The notes below the pieces were generated by a model. The model was not told where the DNA came from. It did not search any database and saw only the letters and a list, made by a program, of their open reading frames with translations. Shown here piece after piece: positions 9,395 to 17,906 of a stretch of 64,000 nt of DNA (position 1 is its first letter; each line of letters starts with the position of its first letter). Made by a program: the position numbers and the translations under genes. This stretch comes from Sedimenticola selenatireducens (lineage in GTDB: Bacteria > Pseudomonadota > Gammaproteobacteria > Chromatiales > Chromatiaceae). The stretch spans positions 124,001-188,000 of the forward strand of contig NZ_VMNH01000004.1 in the NCBI RefSeq assembly GCF_007625115.1, written 5' to 3'.

Positions 9395-9805
9395 ATGTCT
9401 TATCTCTTTGTATACGGCACCCTACTCCGGGCAATAGGTCATCCTAAACAGAGCTACATAACACAATACTGCCATTTTCACTCGCCAGGAAAACTACGGG
9501 GTAAGCTCTACGATATCGGTCGTTATCCGGGTGTCGTCCCATCCACGCATACCAATGACTGGGTTCATGGTGAGCTCTATCAAATCCGTCAAGAGAAACC
9601 CCTCATCCAATTACTCGACGAATATGAGGGGTGTAGCCATCACTTCGCCGATCCCCATGAGTATCGTCGTGTCTTGCTCCCTATAGAACGCTCTGACGGC
9701 ACCATTCAATCCGCCTGGGTTTATATATACACCCACGACACTACCCACTTGAAACCCATTCTAACGGGCGATTACCTCACATATTACCACGCCATAAATA
9801 ACTGA
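9395..9805 (+). CDS. Gamma-glutamylcyclotransferase-like (AIG2/GGCT) protein
   Basis: A 136-aa protein with the family hallmark VYGTLL at residues 5-10 and an LLDEYEG motif holding the expected acidic residue. Members release 5-oxoproline from gamma-glutamyl compounds, but many bacterial members have no defined substrate. It starts 21 bp after phosphoribulokinase on the same strand and may be co-transcribed. Confidence 0.8.
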   Translation: MSYLFVYGTLLRAIGHPKQSYITQYCHFHSPGKLRGKLYDIGRYPGVVPSTHTNDWVHGELYQIRQEKPLIQLLDEYEGCSHHFADPHEYRRVLLPIERSDGTIQSAWVYIYTHDTTHLKPILTGDYLTYYHAINN

Positions 9806-9904
9806 AGATGGTGCCCTTTATAGTGGGGGTAAATTTCCCATTGAAATATTGAGTCAAAGGATGCAATCTTGTTAGACCAATAAGAATCCGTAAAGGTGAG
9901 AAAA

Positions 9905-10702
9905 ATGAACTCTTTTAAACGGTTAGCTATCGGTCTGACCACTACCCTCATCGTTGTTATTGTGGGCCTGTACATATTCTTGTCCTCCAACCTAGGTTCA
10001 CTCATTGTCGATGCGGTGGAGAGCTTTGGCCCCAAAGTCACGCAGAGCAAGGTTTCGCTAAACAGTGCGAATATCGCAATAACGGGTGAAGGTGAGCTGA
10101 ACGGTTTGGTTGTTGGCAATCCCAAGGGCTACAAAAGTGACAATGCCTTTGAATTAGGCGCCATAAAGATGGTGCTTGATACCGACTCGCTGACCTCCGA
10201 TGTTATCCGTATCAAATCCATTCTAATCGAATCGCCAAAACTCAACTATGAGCCCGGTGGTGATGCGGGATCAAACCTGAAACAACTGGTTAATAATGTG
10301 CAACAATTTGCCGGTAGTAGTACCTCAAGTGAGGAAAAGAGTGAGAAAGGAAAAGAGAAAAAACTGATCATCGATCTATTAAGTATCGTTGATGGCGAAG
10401 TCTCTGTAACCACTCCACTCTCAGACCAACCCATTAGCACCTCGCTACCCAATATTGAATTGAAAGATATAGGTAAAAAGAGTGGCGGTACTTCTTCCTC
10501 AGATGTCGTCAAACTCGTCATTGAAAAGGTCACTTCAGCCGCCACCAATGTGGGCAATATCTCCGTTGATGAGTTGAAGACAAAACTACAATCTCAAGTG
10601 GGCGATAAACTGAAAGACGTCCAGAGTCAGATCAAAGCTCCAGAAGGACTTGAAGGAAAGACGGGTGAGGTGGGTGACAAACTAAAGTCCATTTTTAAAT
10701 AG
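9905..10702 (+). CDS. AsmA-like membrane-anchored protein
   Basis: A 265-aa protein with one N-terminal transmembrane helix (residues ~10-27) and the rest predicted periplasmic. Strand-rich segments (ITGEGELNGLVVGNPKGY, IKMVLDTDSLTSDVIRIKSILIESP) resemble the N-terminal beta-groove part of AsmA/YhjG-like proteins. A Ser/Lys-rich linker and a helical C-terminus follow. The start is ATG 9905 because AAAGGTGAG lies 4-5 nt upstream; an in-frame GTG at 9896 falls inside that ribosome site. Function unknown; an envelope or lipid role is inference. Confidence 0.7.
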   Translation: MNSFKRLAIGLTTTLIVVIVGLYIFLSSNLGSLIVDAVESFGPKVTQSKVSLNSANIAITGEGELNGLVVGNPKGYKSDNAFELGAIKMVLDTDSLTSDVIRIKSILIESPKLNYEPGGDAGSNLKQLVNNVQQFAGSSTSSEEKSEKGKEKKLIIDLLSIVDGEVSVTTPLSDQPISTSLPNIELKDIGKKSGGTSSSDVVKLVIEKVTSAATNVGNISVDELKTKLQSQVGDKLKDVQSQIKAPEGLEGKTGEVGDKLKSIFK

Positions 10703-10972
10703 TTCGCTTATCCAATTGGTGGTTTAGCAGGCGATATTGATCGGATCAGATTCTGGTAAATATCGCCACTAAACCCGACCTTCATAGTGTGATAACACGC
10801 TACAGATAACAGCATATTTCTACCGACATACAGTTAAGGTGGATAAACACTCCAAACGTATTTCATGCGATTAAGCGATTCATTAATACTAAATCCTATT
10901 GATGCATATCATTGATATCGAAGCAATTACCATAAAGAATAAAAACATACGAGCGCGGGGGAGTTATAAGAA

Positions 10973-13900
10973 ATGGCTTTCTGTCCAAAATGTGGTAATC
11001 CAACGCGAGCTAATCTTGACTTTTGTACCCAATGCGGTGCAACCATCAAACAATCCAGCAATAATTCGATCCCTGTAACTCCAAACCAACAGCATGCCGC
11101 CCAAGCAGGGCCAACTGAAATCGCGCATCAGAATAAACCACATCAGCCCGTAACCCCATCCATTGCTAAGGCGGTCATTCGTGGATTGAGCAAAAGCATC
11201 TTACTCAGCACAATTGCCATCGGGCCTGGTATTGGATTACTGCTGACTGGTTATCCGGTTTCTGGAATGATCTGGATGTTTATTGGCTCTTTCTGGCTCA
11301 TGGCTCGAACCTACAAAAAACCCTGGCGGCTCACCTTTCTAACCTGCTTCACTCCCCCTGCAGCGGCACTCACGTGCTATCTTCTGCAGCTTTGGTTGTT
11401 CGCGGACGATGACATAGCTGTCTTTCAATCACTCTCTATTGCTATCTTATTGGGCATGCTGTTTGGTTGGTGGCGTGCCAGTAAGCATACCCTCTCACGC
11501 GCCAAAGATGGCGGGATTATCGCAAAACGCAACCTAGGTTTTTTAGTGGTATGGGTGCTCAGCTATGGCGTTACACAGCTTTTAGGATATCTGTCTGCAG
11601 ATGTACTGATTATTCGTGCTGGTCTAATGACTGGCGCATTTTCAACCGCCGTGCTCATCATCGTCAGCCTACTCATCTGGCGCCGGTTCAAACTGGAAAG
11701 AGCAGCCATTTCATTAGTCGCAGTTGTATGCCTGCTTTTTATCCCAGTTGAAGCACCCATTGCACAAGAGCAAGTGTGTGGATTAACCAAAAGTGCACTG
11801 CAAAGCGACGCAAAGGCCGTTTTAAGTACTACCGGTCTACAGTACTTCAGTCAACCCAATGAAATGATTACAACGATGGAAGGGCCCCGAGATAATGATT
11901 GTGTATTTAAAATCTCTTATGGCCATAAAGGAAAGCCGGATAAAAAAGATGCCTCCGGTGCTACCGTTTTAGCCAGTGGACTGAAAGGTAAAGATATCCA
12001 TTATACGGTGAATGCATTAGGTAGGATCTCAAAAACAATTGAGCCGCCACAATCTACAAATCTTGACACCTGGGCACACTTAAAAGCGTACAAAAAAATC
12101 TCCATCGGAAGCAGTGCACAATGTAAATATATGGAAGAGATGAAACCGGCGCTAAGGATGTTTCATCTTTACTATATCGGCACTGCACGTGTCATGTGCA
12201 TAAAGAATTCCAGGTTAATCAGCATAACGGTCGACGGAAAATATTACGGTGGAAAACCTACCCAATACAATAAAGCGTCTTTTTATCGTGATTTGGCAGT
12301 ACAAATCGCCCAAAGGGTTTTACCGCAAATCCCTAAAGCTGAATCTATTAGCACACTCCCTCCTCCAGCCAGTCACACCGAGAGTAAAAACAAGAGCAGA
12401 ATTGACATTGGTACCGATTATAATCCACAGAATAGTACCGGGGTTAACAAGCCGCCCAGTGTATTAAGTCCAAGCGAAGAGGAGATCGCGCTAATCACCG
12501 CGGCCGTTATCTCAATTCTGGTTGCAGCAGGCATTGCCATTAATATCGCGCAATCTATCGCCATTGCTATCGCTAATGCCGTTCAAACCACCACTGAATC
12601 GACCATCAACACCGTCGCCGAAGAATTTGTTCGATCAGACCCCGTCATGCCAGACACCCACCAATATCCACCACTTTATGATCCGTATGATAAGCAGCCC
12701 CTTGAAGAGAGAGACGGTCGATACTGGGCAGCCAGAGCAGGTGAAGCGGGTCGTTGGATGAGTCGTGAAGAGGCCGAGCGCTATGTTGGTGAATTACACA
12801 AGGAGAAGGCTGCTTTTGATAAACAACGGCAGGATGAGATTCAGCAGCATGACAGCGAAACCGAAGCGATGCTTGACCAATGGCGCGAAGATACCCAAAA
12901 GCGACATGCCGCAGAAAAAGAACGCGAGTTAGCCGAGCAGGAGACACGTCGCAAAACCCGAGAAAGCATTCAACGTGAAGGTGACGCAGACCCACTACCT
13001 GACAGCGAAATCCCAACTCCAGAGGGAGATCTGTTTGTAACACCCGGCATTGATAACAGCGGTATCGGCTGGGGAATCAACATGGTAGAGGGTTTCGTTA
13101 AAGGCTCTGCAAAGGACATCATTGAGCTTATTACAAAAAGCCCTGGCGCCATCGCAGATACCATGGCAGAAGCTGGCGGTAAGCTTGAGGAAATATTAAG
13201 CGATCCAGAAAACTGGCGCGTCGCGGGTGAAGCGGCTGTTGAGACGATCAAGGATATTTATGGCGCAGCAACCGGTAATAGAGAGCGCTCACAAAAAGTT
13301 GCAGAAAATCTTGCAGAAGGAGGATCAGCCGCTGCAAAAGTTGCCGGACACCTTGCAAAGGAGACGTGGAATGATCCAGCGGGAGCAGCCACATCTGTCA
13401 TCAAAATTGTACTCGGCACTGATAACTGGCAAAAAGCCATTGATCCCGACGTACCCGTAACTGAACGAATGGGACGCGCACTCTGGGGTGTAGTCGATAC
13501 CGGCGGTATTGTTGTGGGCGTAGGCTCTAAAGCGATGAAAGGCGCTGCCAAACTCGGTGATTTTATGCGCACTGCCGATACGGCCGGCGATCTTATGCGT
13601 GGCGGGAAAATGCTTGATAGCGCAGGAGACACGCTAAAAGCGGCCGATGCACTGGGCGACACTGTTAAAAGCGCCGCAACTGCAGATACTATTGCTGATA
13701 CCGCTAAAAGTGGTCATCTAATTGATAGCGCAGGCGATGCGGGAAAAGCGGTTGATGGCGTGGGTGATAGTACAAAAAGCGGACGATTAGTCGACAGCAC
13801 TGGCGATACCGCAAAAAGTGCAGAGGCGACCCAGGATCTAGCCAACGGCGCCAAGGCATCAGAAACGGGGACAGCGGGTCGTGAAACTATTGATGAAATG

Positions 13901-14980
13901 CGTGAACGTCTCGCTAATCAAAGAAAAGGCCCGGTTAATACACCAGAAGGTGCTGCTGCCAGAGGTAATGGCATTCCGAATAGGGTAACAGATCCTGAGG
14001 GATATGTACGTGAACTACCCTCTGGTGCGCTGGTGGATCGTAACCTAGCGATTGGAACTGGCTATACCGGTGCTCAAATTGATGATATGGCAAAATTCGC
14101 CAAGCAGGAAAATGTTATTGTTGGTGCCCGTAGTACAAATGTCGATTCAATGCGTCATATTCGTGATGGCAATGCTGTACCCAAACCGATCACCATCAAA
14201 TCTAAAACCGTCTCAGAACTTGATACCTATCTTGGAATGAAAACTGATGACAAAGGGCTGGTCGGTTATTTTAAACCTAAAGAGCCACTTGATTTAACCA
14301 ACGTCCCTGATCATCTTAAAGCGGCCGTCTCTGAACGACATCAAACACGTCTCAAGGAGTACAGCGACAATTGGGATGACATCCAAAAAGCCATCAAAGA
14401 AGGCACTATGGCCGAGAAAGATGGCAAGCTTCATGCTGTCTTGAAAAAGGCCGATGGTACAACTGAGTTAAAGCCTTATGCGGGTGATATTGACGGCGTC
14501 TATTTTGCTGATGGTACTACGGGTGAATTGATACCACCGGGTGAAAGATATGACCGGCTAAAAGCAGCCTGGACAGGCAACACTGAAAAGATCAATCAGG
14601 AGATTGCAGAAGGCGCCATACACCAGGGCAAAGCGCCGGACCTTATTCCGGATTACTGGGAAAAAAGTAAGGCCCCTGGACAACACGGTGTCGAGAGTAA
14701 TCTCGTGGCTGATGTGACCAGCGGCAAGACACCTGGAACACCTGACTACCAAAAAGCGCTGGACAAATATCAGCCCTTACATGAAAAGCTGGCAGGTAAT
14801 CACTGGAAAGGCAATGGCGAAACGGTCCTTCAAATGGGTCCTGATGGAAACTTGCGGCGAGGGATCAGATTCACGGAAAGTAATCCCCTGCCTGATTTAG
14901 CCGATCCTCGATATGCAGGCGGTGAACCTTTACCCAATGTTTCAGACTGGCTTGGCAAACGAGAGCACCGTCCCTGGTAG
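10973..14980 (+). CDS. Zinc-ribbon multi-TM protein with C-terminal nucleotidyl-cyclase-toxin-like domain
   Basis: A 1335-aa protein built from unrelated parts. Residues 4-21 are a zinc ribbon (C4, C7, C18, C21). About 75-270 holds several transmembrane helices, then a probably extracytoplasmic globular stretch to ~460 and another hydrophobic segment near 500-540. About 590-680 is a charged helix-rich coiled coil. About 820-870 resembles the pre-toxin linker of polymorphic toxins (VPVTERMGRALWGVVD). About 880-960 carries imperfect repeats of an 'IDSAGDxxK' type (at D882, D918, D941). The C-terminal ~330 residues match the residue pattern of edema factor / CyaA / ExoY cyclases: R1053, K1071 and K1078 (seven apart, as in CyaA K58/K65), D1172-x-D1174 and H1238-G-x-E-x-N1243. 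There is no signal peptide and no calmodulin-binding region is evident. Cyclase activity is inference. Confidence 0.6.
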   Translation: MAFCPKCGNPTRANLDFCTQCGATIKQSSNNSIPVTPNQQHAAQAGPTEIAHQNKPHQPVTPSIAKAVIRGLSKSILLSTIAIGPGIGLLLTGYPVSGMIWMFIGSFWLMARTYKKPWRLTFLTCFTPPAAALTCYLLQLWLFADDDIAVFQSLSIAILLGMLFGWWRASKHTLSRAKDGGIIAKRNLGFLVVWVLSYGVTQLLGYLSADVLIIRAGLMTGAFSTAVLIIVSLLIWRRFKLERAAISLVAVVCLLFIPVEAPIAQEQVCGLTKSALQSDAKAVLSTTGLQYFSQPNEMITTMEGPRDNDCVFKISYGHKGKPDKKDASGATVLASGLKGKDIHYTVNALGRISKTIEPPQSTNLDTWAHLKAYKKISIGSSAQCKYMEEMKPALRMFHLYYIGTARVMCIKNSRLISITVDGKYYGGKPTQYNKASFYRDLAVQIAQRVLPQIPKAESISTLPPPASHTESKNKSRIDIGTDYNPQNSTGVNKPPSVLSPSEEEIALITAAVISILVAAGIAINIAQSIAIAIANAVQTTTESTINTVAEEFVRSDPVMPDTHQYPPLYDPYDKQPLEERDGRYWAARAGEAGRWMSREEAERYVGELHKEKAAFDKQRQDEIQQHDSETEAMLDQWREDTQKRHAAEKERELAEQETRRKTRESIQREGDADPLPDSEIPTPEGDLFVTPGIDNSGIGWGINMVEGFVKGSAKDIIELITKSPGAIADTMAEAGGKLEEILSDPENWRVAGEAAVETIKDIYGAATGNRERSQKVAENLAEGGSAAAKVAGHLAKETWNDPAGAATSVIKIVLGTDNWQKAIDPDVPVTERMGRALWGVVDTGGIVVGVGSKAMKGAAKLGDFMRTADTAGDLMRGGKMLDSAGDTLKAADALGDTVKSAATADTIADTAKSGHLIDSAGDAGKAVDGVGDSTKSGRLVDSTGDTAKSAEATQDLANGAKASETGTAGRETIDEMRERLANQRKGPVNTPEGAAARGNGIPNRVTDPEGYVRELPSGALVDRNLAIGTGYTGAQIDDMAKFAKQENVIVGARSTNVDSMRHIRDGNAVPKPITIKSKTVSELDTYLGMKTDDKGLVGYFKPKEPLDLTNVPDHLKAAVSERHQTRLKEYSDNWDDIQKAIKEGTMAEKDGKLHAVLKKADGTTELKPYAGDIDGVYFADGTTGELIPPGERYDRLKAAWTGNTEKINQEIAEGAIHQGKAPDLIPDYWEKSKAPGQHGVESNLVADVTSGKTPGTPDYQKALDKYQPLHEKLAGNHWKGNGETVLQMGPDGNLRRGIRFTESNPLPDLADPRYAGGEPLPNVSDWLGKREHRPW

Positions 14981-14988
14981 GCATCACA

Positions 14989-15768
14989 ATGACTGAAGAA
15001 ACATACCAATTCTATCAACTGCCCGAAGCAATTCTCAACGAGTACGACTTCGATGCACTCCCCTTCCCTGTTAGGGCAGACAGAGCCGGTCCAATTTTTG
15101 AAACCGACAAGGTATCACTGGATGCCATATTAGACGAGCTGGATCAGTTTCTATTTTCACATCCAGAGCTTAAAGAAAAATATGCGGGTAATGCAGCAAA
15201 ACTGGCCATGCTTTGTGCCACTAATAATGTATCAAACAACGACACCCTTGCCGCACTCGGCAATCTCAATGCTGGAATGCGGATATCGCCACAGCATCGT
15301 GGCTTGCGGGTACATCAGGCATTGGCATTGCAGCTAAATGGCTATACCGATGCTGCCGCAATTGAATACGAACAGTTATTATGGGATGCACCACAGGCGT
15401 TTGATCCTTTAATACGTTCATTGGCGGCAAAAGCCTTTATCGTGCTCAGGCAATATGAAAAGGCCTTTGAAATACTCGACTTTCTTCCTGAGAAAGCCTT
15501 TCAGGATGAGACGCTCTTTAAACTTCGGGAATCGATAGTCGAAAAGTTAAGAGTTGACAAACAAAGTAACCCAACGACTGAAACTGACTCTATTCCAGAA
15601 TGTCAGTCATGCGGTGAGCCATTGGACGCAAAACATCAATTCTGCCCAAGCTGCGGAGCCGCAGTGGAACATTCAAAAAATATCAGGGGGAATTTCTGCT
15701 CCCAATGCGGGAGTAAAATAAAACCGGGAAACGCCTTTTGCACAAACTGCGGCCAGTCTAGTGAGTAA
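14989..15768 (+). CDS. TPR-like protein with two C-terminal zinc ribbons
   Basis: A 259-aa soluble protein. Residues ~40-190 are helical and repeat-like, TPR in style (LNAGMRISPQHRGLRVHQAL, AFIVLRQYEKAFEILDFLP). The C-terminus has two zinc ribbons in tandem (C205/C208/C219/C222 and C237/C240/C251/C254). It starts 8 bp after the large cyclase-like protein, so the two are almost certainly co-expressed. The zinc ribbons echo the one at the N-terminus of that protein. It could be a partner, adaptor or immunity protein; none is shown by the sequence alone. Confidence 0.65.
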   Translation: MTEETYQFYQLPEAILNEYDFDALPFPVRADRAGPIFETDKVSLDAILDELDQFLFSHPELKEKYAGNAAKLAMLCATNNVSNNDTLAALGNLNAGMRISPQHRGLRVHQALALQLNGYTDAAAIEYEQLLWDAPQAFDPLIRSLAAKAFIVLRQYEKAFEILDFLPEKAFQDETLFKLRESIVEKLRVDKQSNPTTETDSIPECQSCGEPLDAKHQFCPSCGAAVEHSKNIRGNFCSQCGSKIKPGNAFCTNCGQSSE

Positions 15769-15777
15769 TTCGAGTTT

Positions 15778-16299
15778 CTAACGAAAAGATACCCGTGAAA
15801 CACCCCATGCAATCAAGCCGATAATCAATGCTGCAATACCAAAATCAACGACTAATAAAGCAATTGAATCAAGCTCCAGCATATAATATTTAAGCACCCC
15901 ATATTCAACCAGCATGAAGCCCACAAAAGCGGCTATCAGAATAAGAAGGAAATCGAGAAAACCCTTCGAGCTATTTGTTACAGCGATATAACGCAAAGAG
16001 ATTCCACTGGGAAGAGCAATGATCAATATCGCTATTGACATCAGGATATACCAAAGATCAGCATCTTCCCACATAAACAGAGGAATGCCATTTATGGGAG
16101 TAATTGTTATGACAGAATCAGCTAAAACCGTAAGCACTAACACAATTATCGCTAATTTAATTCGATAACCAGTAGAGGTCTTTTCATCCAAGCCTTGTTC
16201 TGATACAGGGTTGATGGTTGCTTCGACAAGAAGTTCGCCACACTTACCACAAAACTTGTCGCCAACATCATTAGCAAATCCGCAGTGCCTGCATTCCAT
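15778..16299 (-). CDS. Zinc-ribbon membrane protein
   Basis: A 173-aa protein with an N-terminal zinc ribbon (C3, C6, C17, C20; motif MECRHCGFANDVGDKFCGKC) followed by four probable transmembrane helices. The start at 16299 is chosen because GGAGAG lies 4 nt upstream; an upstream in-frame start at 16320 would place extra residues before the ribbon. It converges on the TPR/zinc-ribbon gene with only 9 bp between stops. Function unknown; the shared ribbon style suggests relation to the neighbouring pair. Confidence 0.6.
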   Translation of the reverse strand: MECRHCGFANDVGDKFCGKCGELLVEATINPVSEQGLDEKTSTGYRIKLAIIVLVLTVLADSVITITPINGIPLFMWEDADLWYILMSIAILIIALPSGISLRYIAVTNSSKGFLDFLLILIAAFVGFMLVEYGVLKYYMLELDSIALLVVDFGIAALIIGLIAWGVSRVSFR

Positions 16300-16450
16300 G
16301 AAAACTCTCCACGTATTCAATTACTCAATGAAGCTTTATGTGCTTCTCTATTCTTACATAGCAGCACCAAAAAAAGAACTATTATACAGCCAGCCTTCTG
16401 CTCTAACCGATTAGTACTAGTAGGTTCTATGGGACTGCTGAAACAAAATG

Positions 16451-16810
16451 CTAATCAATCACTGCGGAAAACTTGAGTATCGGTAGAATCGTCGCCAATA
16501 CATACAACGTGGTAAATAGCAGCCCAATCAGGAGAGTTGCCGATGTATGTAAACTGACGAGTTGATTTATCGCACTATCTGTTTTCCGCATTAACCTGAA
16601 GCCAAAAACAAGCGTTGCTATCAACCAGAGAAGTGGTAACACGATCAAATAAGGAAGGAAATCCATGCCCCACTGGGTAAATATGGGGATATCCAACTTA
16701 ACATCATTGTACTGCACCAAGTAATTATACGCAGGCGTAATTACAACATAGGAGAGCAGCCAGAATACAAACATCATGCAAACATTAAAGCCCAGTGTGA
16801 TTTTCCACAT
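16451..16810 (-). CDS. Small integral membrane protein
   Basis: A 119-aa hydrophobic protein with about three transmembrane helices. I do not recognise a family. An AGGAAA ribosome site precedes the ATG. It lies between other small membrane or secreted proteins read in the same direction, with gaps of 50-150 bp. Confidence 0.5.
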   Translation of the reverse strand: MWKITLGFNVCMMFVFWLLSYVVITPAYNYLVQYNDVKLDIPIFTQWGMDFLPYLIVLPLLWLIATLVFGFRLMRKTDSAINQLVSLHTSATLLIGLLFTTLYVLATILPILKFSAVID

Positions 16811-16857
16811 AAAACAGTTTCCTGTTCAGATAGCCATGAGGGGCCTATCTGCGATTA

Positions 16858-17256
16858 TTATTTTCCTATACAACTGAAATAGCACATCAATTGACTTTCA
16901 TTATTCAGACTACCAGACAGGAAAGCATAAAACAGATAGTCACTATCCCGTTGCTGGATAAAGCATTCTGACGAAGCGCCACTTGTAATCCTGTATGAAT
17001 TAATACCACTTAAAAAGCAAAAACTGAATCTATCCTCATAAGTATTTTTGGCTATTGACACGCCGCATCCAGAACCCTCTAACTTTCCATGATACTTGGT
17101 AGTATCGTGAGAGTCTGAATAACGCTCTACTAACACACAGTGTTTCGCATCCATAGCTGGAGCGATGAACATTGCAAACTGATGAAGTGTAGGGTCTGAC
17201 AGTGCACTTCCAATAAACAGATAAAAAAACAACAGCCAAAGGATTTTATATTTCAA
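16858..17256 (-). CDS. Hypothetical small secreted protein
   Basis: A 132-aa protein beginning with a clear signal peptide (hydrophobic stretch residues 6-19, ending GSALS) followed by a Cys-containing domain (several Cys residues, possibly disulfide-bonded). The reading frame begins with TTG and has only a weak ribosome site (AGG 11 nt upstream), so the exact start is uncertain. No family recognised. Confidence 0.45.
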   Translation of the reverse strand: MKYKILWLLFFYLFIGSALSDPTLHQFAMFIAPAMDAKHCVLVERYSDSHDTTKYHGKLEGSGCGVSIAKNTYEDRFSFCFLSGINSYRITSGASSECFIQQRDSDYLFYAFLSGSLNNESQLMCYFSCIGK

Positions 17257-17382
17257 AATAACGTGCCTGTAGTGTATACGTTGAAATAGAAATAAAATAC
17301 TTTCTCGAGGACATATTGGAAAACAATTTAGCTGATATTAGGACACTTAATTTACTAACTACTGATCAGGAACATGCCTATA

Positions 17383-17856
17383 TTACTGACCAACCAATTT
17401 GGTATTAAATAGCGCCCTAAGCGACTCTACCCTCTTCTTGTTTACACCCAAATCGCTATACCCCACTCTGGATGCCGAACGAATATGAATAACATTATCG
17501 GCCAAATCCAGCCTGACCTCTAAATCATCCACAAACCTGAATATTGCTGAAGTGAAGGTAGCTGCAAGATAATTTTCACTCGTAGCCTGAACAGTACCGC
17601 CCAGCTCTTGAATGACTTCGTGTAAAAGTGAAAGGGTATAAGCCGGTGAATTTTGAGTGAAGCTAATGGGTTCTACATAATGACGGCTATCGTTCATGTG
17701 TTCACTGCAGACACAATTAGCCTTGTCTGGACATTGAGACAATATCCCATCAGTAAGTCCGGCAACCTTAGCCCTCATATTTAATCCTGTAAAAACAACA
17801 ATAATAATAAGGATCAATGATATCAGGATGGTTGACCTGTTGATCGTTGTTTTCAT
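17383..17856 (-). CDS. DUF1499 family protein
   Basis: A 157-aa protein with an N-terminal membrane anchor (residues ~10-25) and the DUF1499 pattern: CPDKANCVCS near residue 41, a central AATFTSAIFRFVDDLEVRLD stretch and the C-terminal SASRVGYSDLGVNKKRVE. Family function unknown; members are usually small envelope-associated proteins. It reads in the same direction as the neighbouring fusion gene, 50 bp downstream of that gene's start side. Confidence 0.8.
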   Translation of the reverse strand: MKTTINRSTILISLILIIIVVFTGLNMRAKVAGLTDGILSQCPDKANCVCSEHMNDSRHYVEPISFTQNSPAYTLSLLHEVIQELGGTVQATSENYLAATFTSAIFRFVDDLEVRLDLADNVIHIRSASRVGYSDLGVNKKRVESLRALFNTKLVGQ

Positions 17857-17906
17857 ACATCGTTATTATAGAGCATCAGCCGTAAAATAACCGCGTGCAG
17901 GGCTAT

